Shown piece by piece: positions 7,957-14,797 of a DNA stretch of 14,827 nucleotides. The DNA lies in NCBI GenBank assembly GCA_947254045.1, contig CAMYBO010000018.1:1-14827 (forward strand), in the 5' to 3' direction. Below the pieces are notes generated by a model. That model did not search any database, was not told the DNA's origin, and was given only the letters and a program-made list of their open reading frames with translations. The translations under genes were made by a program, and so were the position numbers. Every line of letters begins with the position of its first letter. The first letter of the stretch is position 1. This DNA is from an uncultured Granulicatella sp. GTDB lineage: Bacteria; Bacillota; Bacilli; Lactobacillales; Aerococcaceae.

Positions 7957-8001
7957 AAAAAAGTCATGACTATCCGTTAGACAGATGGTCATGACTTTTT
8001 T
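7957..8001 (+). terminator. Strong terminator closing the ylaN-ylbG operon
   Basis: AAAAAAGTCATGAC (7957-7970) pairs perfectly with GTCATGACTTTTTT (7988-8001). The inner TATC/GATG pairs extend the stem around a loop of nine bases. Flanking A and T runs make it usable on both strands. Confidence 0.92.
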
Positions 8002-8012
8002 AGAAGATTTAC

Positions 8013-8032
8013 TTCAGTCGAATTCGACCGAA
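8013..8032. repeat. Palindrome in the rsmD upstream region
   Basis: GTCGAATTCGAC (8017-8028) is a perfect 12-bp palindrome. With one mismatched pair it extends to TTC...GAA, covering 20 bp. It lies about 60 bp upstream of the -35 box and has no T run, so a protein-binding site is possible but unproven. Confidence 0.5.
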
Positions 8033-8051
8033 TTAAAATGCATTGCTCTAC

Positions 8052-8090
8052 CTACTTCTGTTTTGTGAGATTTCTTCTACTTCTTGTGAG
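8052..8090 (+). repeat. Imperfect direct repeat before the rsmD promoter
   Basis: CTACTTCTGTTTTGTGAG (8052-8069) recurs as CTACTTCTTGTGAG (8077-8090), differing by four missing bases. The second copy abuts the -35 box. Confidence 0.55.
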
Positions 8091-8119
8091 TTGTTATTCT
8101 TTTTTTGAGCGTATATAAT
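8091..8119 (+). promoter_or_regulatory. Promoter of rsmD-coaD-sepM-comEA-comEC
   Basis: TTGTTA (8091-8096) and a perfect TATAAT (8114-8119) are separated by exactly 17 bp. This gives a leader of about 20 nt before the rsmD ATG, with AAAGGAGG at 8135-8142. Confidence 0.75.
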
Positions 8120-8148
8120 AAAGGAATCATATTAAAGGAGGAACACAA

Positions 8149-8706
8149 ATGAGAATTATTTCTGGCGAATTTGGTGGAAGACATCTTCGTGCTGTTCCAG
8201 GAAAGAACACAAGACCTACAACTGATAAAATTAAAGAATCCTTATTTAATATTTTAGGAGGATATTTTGATGGCGGTGTGATGTTGGATATGTATGCAGG
8301 CAGTGGAGGAGTAGCGATTGAAGCTGTTTCTAGAGGAATGGACCATGCCTTCTTATTTGAAAATAATCGACAAGCCATTCAAACGATTGAACAAAATATC
8401 GAAATTACAAAAAGTTCGGATCAATTTACATTACTAAAACAAAATGTGAAGCATGGATTGAAAACATTAGCGACAAGAGAAGACTTTGAACCTGTTTCTT
8501 TAGTGTTTATGGATCCACCGTATCGACTACAAGAAATTATCCATGATATTGAACAATTGGAAAAGTTATCATTAGTAGCTGAAGATGCTGTAGTTGTTGC
8601 TGAAGTGGATAAAGCGGTACAATTACCAGAAAAAATTGGACGGTTTACTCAATGGAAACGAGTAGAATATGGCATTACAGCATTAATTTTCTTTGAATTT
8701 GAATAG
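8149..8706 (+). CDS. rsmD: RsmD, 16S rRNA guanine-966 N2-methyltransferase
   Basis: A 185-residue cytoplasmic methyltransferase of normal length for the family. It transfers a methyl group from S-adenosylmethionine to N2 of G966 (E. coli numbering) of 16S rRNA during small-subunit assembly. Seen: the family start MRIISGEFGGRHL, then RPTTDKIKESLFNIL (22-36); the SAM-binding motif I LDMYAGSGG (46-54); and the N-methyltransferase motif DPPY (122-125). It is the first gene after the promoter at 8091-8119, with a strong AAAGGAGG ribosome site. It ends nine bases before coaD, and its stop codon overlaps the coaD ribosome site (TAGGAG). RsmD followed by CoaD is one of the most conserved gene pairs in bacteria, which supports both calls. 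Confidence 0.95.
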   Translation: MRIISGEFGGRHLRAVPGKNTRPTTDKIKESLFNILGGYFDGGVMLDMYAGSGGVAIEAVSRGMDHAFLFENNRQAIQTIEQNIEITKSSDQFTLLKQNVKHGLKTLATREDFEPVSLVFMDPPYRLQEIIHDIEQLEKLSLVAEDAVVVAEVDKAVQLPEKIGRFTQWKRVEYGITALIFFEFE

Positions 8707-8715
8707 GAGATTCAT

Positions 8716-9237
8716 ATGGTAAAAGCAATTTACGCAGGAAGTTTTGATCCCATTACAAAGGGGCATCTTCATTTAATTCAACGTGCGACAGTATTATTTG
8801 ATGAAGTGATTGTGTTAATCTCTCATAATCATCAAAAACAGTATACTTTAACAAAAGAAGAGAGAGTTCAAACGGTTCAGGAAGCTGTATCAAACTGGAA
8901 AAATGTTCGAGTTGTTGTACAGGACGGTGGGTTAACAGTCGAAGCTGCAAAACAATTAGGAGCAACCGTTCTTTTAAGAGGCGTTCGCAATAGTCAAGAT
9001 TTAGAATTAGAAAAGACATTAGCATATCATAATCATCGATTAGATGAAAAGATTGAAACTGTCCTACTCATGAGTGAACCAGCCTATGAATATGTCAGTT
9101 CAACAATGGTGAAAGAATTAGCTAAATTTGGTGGAGAATTTGATTCTTTAGTTCCAGAGTCTGTAGCAAAGATTTTGAAAAAAATTTATGTGGAACAAGA
9201 GTTTCAACAAATGAAGCTTCAAGAAAGAAGTGAGTAA
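8716..9237 (+). CDS. coaD: CoaD, phosphopantetheine adenylyltransferase
   Basis: A 173-residue enzyme of the nucleotidyltransferase superfamily. It adenylates 4'-phosphopantetheine with ATP to give dephospho-CoA and pyrophosphate, the fourth step from pantothenate to CoA; the family forms hexamers in the cytoplasm. Seen: AIYAGSFDPITKGHLHLI (4-21), which includes the nucleotide-binding TxGH motif (TKGH); the RGVRNSQDLELE segment near residue 90; and VSSTMVKELAKFGG near 126, which matches the family ISSTxVRE motif. Family length is about 160, so a short tail (QEFQQMKLQERSE) is extra. The start follows TAGGAGA, which overlaps the rsmD stop. The next gene begins two bases after the coaD stop, so the three genes are surely co-transcribed. 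Confidence 0.96.
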   Translation: MVKAIYAGSFDPITKGHLHLIQRATVLFDEVIVLISHNHQKQYTLTKEERVQTVQEAVSNWKNVRVVVQDGGLTVEAAKQLGATVLLRGVRNSQDLELEKTLAYHNHRLDEKIETVLLMSEPAYEYVSSTMVKELAKFGGEFDSLVPESVAKILKKIYVEQEFQQMKLQERSE

Positions 9238-9239
9238 GA

Positions 9240-10274
9240 ATGAAGAAAATTTCTATACGAATGATTATAATTGCGCTCGTTAGTGTATTCATTTTAGGAC
9301 TCCTCGCATTTTATCCTTTACCCTATGTATTAGAAATGCCAGGGAGTGCTGAAAAAGTAGAGGATTTTATAACCATTGAAGGAGTTAATGAGAAGAAGGA
9401 AGGGTCGTTTCGAGTAATGACGGTATTTTCACAACAAGCAACCCCGTTATTAGCCTTTCAAACCCTACTTCCTCATGTTGAGATGATTCCAAAAGAAAAA
9501 GTGTATGGAACAACTCCTAGTAAGGAATACAATAAAATTCAGGAATATTATATGCAACAAGCTAGAAATGCAGCCGTTTCAGTAGCGTATAAGGCAGCAG
9601 GAAAGTCAGTCGAAGAAGAATTTTTAGGTGTATACGTTATGACAGTCGTTCCTGAATCTGATTTTAAAGAGAAGATTCAAGTAGGAGATATTGTGACAAA
9701 AGTGGAGGGGGAATCATTTTCATCCGCACAAGAAATGATTCAAGCGATTAGTTCTAAAAAAATTGGTGATCAGGTTACGATTGAAATGAATCGTAATCAA
9801 GAGACTATTGAAAAAACTGGAGTTCTAGTAGAAAATCCTGATACAGGAAAACCAATGTTAGGCATTCAATTAGTGACCCATTCGAAATTGCATGAATCAC
9901 CTAAAGTCGATTTTGATTCACATGGAGTTAGTGGGCCATCAGCTGGTTTGATGTTTACATTAGAAATTTATAACCAGTTAACGGATAATAATTTAAAACA
10001 AGGTAGAATCGTTGCTGGTACTGGGACAATGAATGAAAAAGGAGAAGTGGGACGAATTGGCGGAGTGGACAAGAAATTAGTGGCTGCTGTTCGAGCAGGA
10101 GCAACTATTTTCCTAGCACCTGATGATGAAATTACGGATGAAATGAGAGAAAAAAATCCCAATATTTTATCCAATTATGAAGAAGCTAAATTAACCGCTG
10201 AGAAGATAAAATCCAACATTCAAGTGTATCCAGTAAAAAATTTTGAAGATGCAGTAAAAATTTTAGAAAAATAA
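9240..10274 (+). CDS. sepM: PDZ and Lon-type membrane-anchored serine protease, YlbL/SepM family
   Basis: A 344-residue protein. One N-terminal membrane segment (about residues 7-27) anchors it, with the rest outside. A PDZ-like domain follows at about 125-190 (EEEFLGVYVMTVVPES, then VGDIVTKVEGESF), then a Lon-type catalytic domain. In it HGVSGPSAGL carries the serine (Ser234) and GGVDKKLVAAVRAG the lysine (Lys279) of the Ser-Lys dyad, so it should be active. Family knowledge: SepM of Streptococcus mutans trims the competence-stimulating peptide outside the cell; YlbL of B. subtilis degrades the division inhibitor YneA after DNA damage. The gene begins two bases after coaD with only a weak ribosome site, so translation is probably coupled. 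Its position before comEA and comEC fits a competence link, but rsmD-coaD-ylbL is an old gene string, so this is weak evidence. The symbol is a family label. Confidence 0.9.
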   Translation: MKKISIRMIIIALVSVFILGLLAFYPLPYVLEMPGSAEKVEDFITIEGVNEKKEGSFRVMTVFSQQATPLLAFQTLLPHVEMIPKEKVYGTTPSKEYNKIQEYYMQQARNAAVSVAYKAAGKSVEEEFLGVYVMTVVPESDFKEKIQVGDIVTKVEGESFSSAQEMIQAISSKKIGDQVTIEMNRNQETIEKTGVLVENPDTGKPMLGIQLVTHSKLHESPKVDFDSHGVSGPSAGLMFTLEIYNQLTDNNLKQGRIVAGTGTMNEKGEVGRIGGVDKKLVAAVRAGATIFLAPDDEITDEMREKNPNILSNYEEAKLTAEKIKSNIQVYPVKNFEDAVKILEK

Positions 10275-10321
10275 AATACAAAACGTCATTTTTTTAGTAT
10301 CTATAGTTAGAGGAGGGAAAA

Positions 10322-10984
10322 ATGATGTTTTATTTTTTTATGCAAGTAAGACGTTTATTGATGGAATATAAAAAAGTTCTGTCAATAATTGGAGGTATGT
10401 TAGCAGTTATCGTTATGATTTTTGTTGGAAGAGGAATGATGGCTTCACCACCAAAAGAAAAAGTGATGGTAACGAATGCGGTCAATACAACAAGAGTGGA
10501 AGAAACAACGGTGATGATACCACAAAATTGTTATGTGGATGTTAAAGGGGAAGTTCTTCGACCTGGAGTGTACGAGTTTTCTTGTGAGAGTCGTATCCAA
10601 GAAGTGATTAAAAAAGCAGGAGGTTTTACTGAGGAGGCAGATGAAACAAAAATTAATTTAGCACAAAAAATTACCGATCAAATGCAAATTATCGTGCCTA
10701 ATGTACATTCTAAACAAGAAGGTAGCGTCACAGAGGAGAATTCCGGAAAAGGAAGTTCGACAAATACAAGTGTGTCTAATTCAAAACAAGGAACAATCAA
10801 TATTAATACGGCAACGTTAGAAGAATTACAAACGATAAAAGGAATTGGAAAGAAAAAAGCAGAAGCCATTTTACAATATCGAAAAGAACATGGAGCCTTT
10901 CGTACAAAAGAAGACTTATTACAAGTGAAAGGAATTGGAAAGAAAGCTTTAGAAGCGATTGAAAGCCAAGTGACTTTCCAATGA
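10322..10984 (+). CDS. comEA: ComEA, membrane-anchored DNA receptor for competence
   Basis: A 220-residue protein. One membrane segment (about residues 18-36, rich in I, V, M and G) is followed by an SLBB-type domain (about 70-126: NCYVDVKGEVLRPGVY, then AGGFTEEADETKINLAQ). A Ser/Gly/Asn-rich linker follows (about 130-158), then a C-terminal double helix-hairpin-helix domain (159-220) with ININTATLEELQTIKGIGKKKA and a second VKGIGKK. This is the standard ComEA layout: it binds incoming double-stranded DNA at the outer face of the membrane and passes it to ComEC. AGGAGGG at 10311-10317 serves the ATG at 10322 or the one at 10325; a third ATG at 10361 has no ribosome site. It follows the protease gene after 47 bp without a terminator and overlaps comEC by four bases. 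Confidence 0.95.
   Translation: MMFYFFMQVRRLLMEYKKVLSIIGGMLAVIVMIFVGRGMMASPPKEKVMVTNAVNTTRVEETTVMIPQNCYVDVKGEVLRPGVYEFSCESRIQEVIKKAGGFTEEADETKINLAQKITDQMQIIVPNVHSKQEGSVTEENSGKGSSTNTSVSNSKQGTININTATLEELQTIKGIGKKKAEAILQYRKEHGAFRTKEDLLQVKGIGKKALEAIESQVTFQ
10838..10945 (+). repeat. 18-bp direct repeat encoding the two KGIGKK hairpins of comEA
   Basis: AAAGGAATTGGAAAGAAA occurs at 10838-10855 and again, without a mismatch, at 10928-10945, exactly 90 bp apart. It encodes the hairpin of each helix-hairpin-helix unit. Codon-level identity suggests a recent duplication, gene conversion, or shared biased codons. Confidence 0.85.
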
Positions 10985-13227
10985 AGAAGTGGATTTGGGT
11001 GACGGTCTTAGAAATCATATTGGGAAGTTTAATTCTTTCTGAGTCTTCATTTCTTTTAAAAGGAATTTATGTTTTGATAGGAATATGGACGTTTGTTCTT
11101 CATTTTCGAAGTAAAGAACAACTATTCTGGGTGTTTATAATACTTATCTTTGTAGGATTACGATCTTATCAAGTCTATCATCCTACAGTTGTTCCAGAAG
11201 GGGAGTTAGCTGGGATTGTAAGATTGAACCGAGATGATTTGAAAAATAATGGAAACTTTGTAACGGGAATTGCTGAACTAGAGCTACCTTCTTCTAAGCA
11301 TAAAGTATTGTTTCAATATAAAATGCATTCTGAAAAAGAGAGAGCTGTATTTGAAGAAGAGGAGGCTAATCTTACTTTATCTGTTATTGGAAAGAGTAAT
11401 CCTGTAAATGAACCCAAAAATAGAGGGGATTTTAATGCACCAAGTTATTATCGTAGTATTGGGATTCTTCGTGTGTTTGAGGTCAAAGGGTTTAAACAAA
11501 TGGCAAATAAACCTTCATGGATGTCGTTGTTTCAAAATTTGCGTAGAATATGTTACTTAAAAATTGATAAACAGCCAGAAAGTTTCGTGCGAACTTATGC
11601 TTTATTATTACTGTTCGGTAAAACGAAAGATGCGGATGCAACTGTGATTCAGCATTATAAGAGGCTGGGAATTATGCATGTTTTAGCCATTTCAGGACTT
11701 CATATTACACTGTTTATTCATATGCTAGAAAAAGTATTATGGAAATGGAAAATTACTCGAGAAACAAGTGTGGCTATCATCATCGTTGGCTTAGTGATTT
11801 ATGGCTACTTCATTCATTGGAATATTAGTGGCACACGAGCCATTTTAATGTATATGTTAGCACAAAGTTCTAAAAAGTTTCATTGGAAACTAGCAACAGC
11901 GGATTGTTTGGGGATTTTGTTCTTGCTGTCACTGTTTTATCGAACAAGTATCATCGAAAATGTAGCATTTCAACTGAGTTATGGATTAACTGCTATTTTA
12001 TTATTGACGAGTTATTTTGCTGAACATAATCTTCAAGGGAAATGGAAGAAGATGATTTGGATTGCTTTTTTGACGCCTATCATTGCTTTGCCGTTAATTT
12101 GTCATTATTTTTTTACGTGGAATCTGTTAAGTGTGTTTTTAGCTGGTTTAGTGGTGTTGTTGTTTGAAAGTATTCTTATTCCAGGAATTTTGCTTTATGC
12201 TTTAGCAGTTGTAGTAGAGTGGGTGTGGATATCTAATGGTATTGTCTTCTTTTTAGATACGCTATTAAATGGATTGAATCACATTTTTGCATTTTGTGAG
12301 CAATTTTTATTTTTGCGATTTACATTTGGAACATGGTCAACAATAGCTTGGATGTTGTATTGGATTACTCTTTATGGAGCTCTTGTTTGTTATGAAAAAT
12401 CTTGGTTTCGTTCTTATTTGAGTGTTTTGTTTGCAATAGGTTCTTGTCTTATTGCGCTAAGTATTCCTTATCATCTGCATGAGCAAATCATCTTTTTAAG
12501 TACGGGGTCGCAAGTTTCAGTATTGTATATTCCAAAAGGATTTAATCATGCTACTTTAATAGTGAGGGGTGGAAATTCGTTCACGGATTCAAAGGGAAAT
12601 ACTATTCGTAAGCCATCTTTTTCTAAAACCGTTACGAATAATATTTTAGTAGAAGGTATTTCTCAGTTCGATTCCATTATGTTAACGAATGCAAGTGTGG
12701 AAGATAGTGAGGACTTAAAAGAATTGATACAAGATTTTTCAGTAGGAGAGGTTGTTGTTTCTAAAAATCCTTCTGAAAAAAGAGAGTTGGGAGAATGGAA
12801 CGTTACGACACAGTTTCATGAAGTAGGAAAGAAACAATTAAATTCTGGCGTACAATGGGAGTTGATTCCAGCAAATGGAGGTAAGAAAGAAGTTCAAAAT
12901 TCCATTTTTACATTAGATGAAAAACGAATTTTGATAGTAGAGGAGAAGCTGAATACTCTACCTCATAAAGCTGATATTGTCATAGCAATTAAGAAAAATG
13001 CAGAGGTAATTGAAAAACTGAATGGATTTAAACAAATGCAAACGAAAAGTGTAATTTTAGAAAAAGGAAGAGGGACGGTGAAATCGCATATTAGTTCACG
13101 CTTCTTAGAGCAGTTAGAACAACAAATACCTCATATATGGATTTCAGAAGAAGATGGAGCAGTACATATGATGCAAGAAAAGGAACTACAAAAATACCAC
13201 ACAATAAAAAGTCATAAAGATGAATGA
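10981..13227 (+). CDS. comEC: ComEC, competence DNA-uptake channel with degenerate C-terminal metallo-beta-lactamase-like domain
   Basis: A 748-residue inner-membrane protein expected to form the pore that takes single-stranded DNA into the cell. N-terminal membrane segments are followed by an OB-fold-like extracellular region (about 70-180), then the Competence domain with its signature HVLAISGLHITLF (about 234-246) and SGTRAILMYMLAQ, and many further membrane segments to about residue 498. The C-terminal part (500-748) aligns by order and spacing with the metallo-beta-lactamase domain of ComEC, but the motifs are changed. DVGQGDS is STGSQVS (507-513), THxHxDH is TNASVED (569-575), LLTGD is LIVEE (651-655) and the HHGS region is KKNA (671-674). 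That domain is thought to degrade the non-transported strand, so this copy probably lacks nuclease activity while keeping its fold. The frame is intact. The start overlaps the comEA stop (ATGA). No comEB lies between. Confidence 0.92.
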   Translation: MKKWIWVTVLEIILGSLILSESSFLLKGIYVLIGIWTFVLHFRSKEQLFWVFIILIFVGLRSYQVYHPTVVPEGELAGIVRLNRDDLKNNGNFVTGIAELELPSSKHKVLFQYKMHSEKERAVFEEEEANLTLSVIGKSNPVNEPKNRGDFNAPSYYRSIGILRVFEVKGFKQMANKPSWMSLFQNLRRICYLKIDKQPESFVRTYALLLLFGKTKDADATVIQHYKRLGIMHVLAISGLHITLFIHMLEKVLWKWKITRETSVAIIIVGLVIYGYFIHWNISGTRAILMYMLAQSSKKFHWKLATADCLGILFLLSLFYRTSIIENVAFQLSYGLTAILLLTSYFAEHNLQGKWKKMIWIAFLTPIIALPLICHYFFTWNLLSVFLAGLVVLLFESILIPGILLYALAVVVEWVWISNGIVFFLDTLLNGLNHIFAFCEQFLFLRFTFGTWSTIAWMLYWITLYGALVCYEKSWFRSYLSVLFAIGSCLIALSIPYHLHEQIIFLSTGSQVSVLYIPKGFNHATLIVRGGNSFTDSKGNTIRKPSFSKTVTNNILVEGISQFDSIMLTNASVEDSEDLKELIQDFSVGEVVVSKNPSEKRELGEWNVTTQFHEVGKKQLNSGVQWELIPANGGKKEVQNSIFTLDEKRILIVEEKLNTLPHKADIVIAIKKNAEVIEKLNGFKQMQTKSVILEKGRGTVKSHISSRFLEQLEQQIPHIWISEEDGAVHMMQEKELQKYHTIKSHKDE

Positions 13228-13232
13228 AAGCA

Positions 13233-13261
13233 TGGACAAAAAGAACACTTCACGATACACT
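13233..13261 (+). promoter_or_regulatory. Candidate promoter of holA
   Basis: TGGACA (13233-13238) and TACACT (13256-13261) are 17 bp apart in the 59-bp gap after comEC. Five of six and four of six bases match the consensus. It would let the essential holA be expressed independently of the competence genes. Confidence 0.45.
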
Positions 13262-13286
13262 AGACTAAGAGAAAGGGGAGTCATGA

Positions 13287-14315
13287 ATGGAATTTCAAAA
13301 GAAAATAGAAGAAATTAAATCTGGGAAATTGTCGCCCATTTATATTGTGCAAGGAAAAGAAGACTATTTACAAAATTGGGCAAGACAAGTATTTTTAGAA
13401 TCTGTAGTGGCTCCTGAAGACCAAGAATTAAATGTCGCTCGATTTAATATGGAAGAAACAGCTGTTCAAACAGCCATTGAAGATGCAGAATCCGTTCCAT
13501 TTTTTGGAGATAGACGCTTAGTCATGATTGATAAACCGTATTTTTTAACAGGAGAAAAAGAAAAAGCAAAAATTGATCATCAATTAGAAAGATTACAGTT
13601 TTATTTAGAAAATCCATTAGATTCTTCTGTTGTTGTATTTTTTGCACCTTATGAAAAATTAGATGCTCGTAAAAAAATCGTGAAGCAATTAAAGAAAGTA
13701 GCGGTTTTATTAGATGCTTCTTCTTTGGAAGAAAAAGATGTAAGAGCGATGGTTCAAAGTAAAATCCAAGAACATGATGTTTCGATGGAAACTACTGTCT
13801 TACATTTATTTTTAGAAAAATTACATTATTCTTTAACAGATGCGATGAGAGAAATTGATAAGTTAATTTTGTCTGCGATGGATACGAAAGTTATAGATAG
13901 TGCCTTAGTAACAACATTAGTTCCAAAAAGTTTAGAACAAAATATTTTTGAACTAGGAGAAGCCGTTCTTCGAAAAGATAGTAAAGTAGCGATTGAAATT
14001 TATCGAGATTTATTATTACAAAAAGAAGATCCGATTAAAATGAATGCCATTTTGTTAGGACAATTTCGCTTATTATTACAAGTGAGCTACTTACAAAAAG
14101 AAGGCTATCACGAGCCTGAAATGCAAAAGGTATTAGGGATTCACCCATACCGTGTAAAACTCGCTCTAGGACAATCTAGAAAATTTTCGATTGCTTTATT
14201 AGAAGCAGCTTATCGTTCATTAGTAGAAACAGAGTATGCATTGAAAACAGGACTGGGAATAAAAGAATTACAATTAGAAATATTTATTTTGAAGTTTTGT
14301 CAAAAGAGTGCATAA
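13287..14315 (+). CDS. holA: HolA, DNA polymerase III delta subunit
   Basis: A 342-residue cytoplasmic protein, the usual length for Firmicute delta (YqeN). Delta is the clamp-loader subunit that opens the beta sliding clamp during DNA replication. Seen: the family start SPIYIVQGKEDYLQNWAR (16-33, with the LxGxExYL-type motif), then SVPFFGDRRLVMIDKPYFL (68-86), SSVVVFFAPYEKLDARKKIVK (about 112-132), the central LEKLHYSLTDAMREIDKL helix, NIFELGEAVLRKD, and the C-terminal collar domain with LLGQFRLLLQVSYL and TGLGIKELQLEIFIL. The ribosome site is AAAGGGGAG at 13272-13280, seven bases before the ATG. The comEC-holA-rpsT order is the same as in Bacillus. It ends 69 bp from the convergent rpsT and shares a terminator with it. 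Confidence 0.94.
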   Translation: MEFQKKIEEIKSGKLSPIYIVQGKEDYLQNWARQVFLESVVAPEDQELNVARFNMEETAVQTAIEDAESVPFFGDRRLVMIDKPYFLTGEKEKAKIDHQLERLQFYLENPLDSSVVVFFAPYEKLDARKKIVKQLKKVAVLLDASSLEEKDVRAMVQSKIQEHDVSMETTVLHLFLEKLHYSLTDAMREIDKLILSAMDTKVIDSALVTTLVPKSLEQNIFELGEAVLRKDSKVAIEIYRDLLLQKEDPIKMNAILLGQFRLLLQVSYLQKEGYHEPEMQKVLGIHPYRVKLALGQSRKFSIALLEAAYRSLVETEYALKTGLGIKELQLEIFILKFCQKSA

Positions 14316-14348
14316 TCAGGTTGAATTGAAAAAAAGAATAAGAAGTAC

Positions 14349-14382
14349 AAAAAAGGCCCGAGAATGATTTCTCAGGCTTTTT
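14349..14382. terminator. Bidirectional terminator between holA and rpsT
   Basis: The left arm A6-GGCCC-GAGAA and the right arm TTCTC-AGGC-T5 form the stem, with one bulged base. On the minus strand the one imperfect position becomes a G-U pair and the hairpin is followed by six T, so it fits rpsT slightly better; it also has T5 for holA. Confidence 0.85.
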
Positions 14383-14383
14383 A

Positions 14384-14638
14384 TTATTTGCTTAATTTTG
14401 AAGCAAGACGTGATTTATCACGAGAAGCTTTGTTTTTGTGGATTAATCCTTTAGAAGCAGCTCCGTCGATTGCTTTGTGAGCAGCACGTAATAATTCTTC
14501 AGCATTTTCAGCACCTTCAGCTACTGCAGCTTCAAATTTTTTGATAGCAGTACGCATAGCAGAAGTTTGTGAGTTGTTTGCTAGTGTTGACTTTTTGTTT
14601 GTACGAACACGTTTGATTTGTGATGCGATATTTGGCAA
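14384..14638 (-). CDS. rpsT: 30S ribosomal protein S20, TTG start
   Basis: An 84-residue, lysine- and alanine-rich helical protein that binds 16S rRNA in the small subunit. From the TTG at 14638 it reads (M)PNIASQIKRVRTNKKS, the canonical S20 start, then TSAMRTAIKKFEAAV and a C-terminal ASKGLIHKNKASRDKSRLASKL. A GTG at 14647 lies in frame, but it overlaps the ribosome site and would add MNP, which is foreign to the family. GAGGGG ends eight bases before the TTG, the ideal distance. UUG is also the start of E. coli rpsT, where weak initiation is part of autoregulation. The gene is transcribed against the other genes of the window, from the promoter at 14700-14728, and faces holA. Confidence 0.95.
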   Translation of the reverse strand: MPNIASQIKRVRTNKKSTLANNSQTSAMRTAIKKFEAAVAEGAENAEELLRAAHKAIDGAASKGLIHKNKASRDKSRLASKLSK

Positions 14639-14692
14639 TGGGTTCACCCCTCTTTCTTACATTTATATAATCACTGATCAGTTGTCACCAAC
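14639..14692 (-). promoter_or_regulatory. rpsT leader with GNRA-loop hairpin, palindrome and ribosome site
   Basis: The transcribed leader is about 55 nt. It begins with GTTG-GTGA-CAAC (14681-14692), a short stem closed by a GUGA loop of the GNRA type. This runs into the palindrome ACTGATCAGT (14673-14682), with which it shares two bases, so two alternative hairpins compete. The ribosome site GAGGGG follows at about 14647-14652. A translational autoregulatory element is conceivable. Confidence 0.45.
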
Positions 14693-14699
14693 AGGAATT

Positions 14700-14728
14700 A
14701 TTATACAAAAGTCCTTATAAAAATGCAA
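14700..14728 (-). promoter_or_regulatory. Main promoter of rpsT
   Basis: On the minus strand TTGCAT (14728-14723) and a perfect TATAAT (14705-14700) are separated by exactly 17 bp. The start point would be near 14692. Confidence 0.85.
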
Positions 14729-14767
14729 GTCTTGCGATGAAATAGTACGTTTTCATGTGACATTTAT

Positions 14768-14797
14768 TGTATAGACGAATTGTCAAATCAAATGCAA
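14768..14797 (-). promoter_or_regulatory. Possible second upstream promoter of rpsT
   Basis: On the minus strand TTGCAT (14797-14792) and TATACA (14773-14768) have an 18-bp spacer. Tandem promoters are known for rpsT in E. coli. The -10 is one base away from consensus at an important position, so this is tentative. No gene is seen from 14707 to the end of the window. Confidence 0.35.

Noticed and set aside
8753..9025. 90-codon minus-strand frame inside coaD, and similar minus-strand frames inside tex, pyc, rsmD, the protease gene and comEA
   Set aside because: All lie opposite firmly identified genes. They lack ribosome sites and any family resemblance, and look like shadows of biased codons.
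10275..10321. Separate promoter or terminator between the protease gene and comEA
   Set aside because: There is a T run but no hairpin, and TATAGT (10302-10307) has no -35 at a suitable distance. Read-through is more likely.
12603..12640. Inverted pair TATTCGTA/TACGAATA, identical to the streptococcal cin box (competence sigma factor site)
   Set aside because: Both lie inside the comEC coding region with no gene start after them. None is found upstream of comEA or comEC, so chance is more likely.
14639..14647. GTG at 14647 as the rpsT start
   Set aside because: It overlaps the ribosome site and adds residues foreign to S20. The TTG at 14638 gives the canonical N-terminus.
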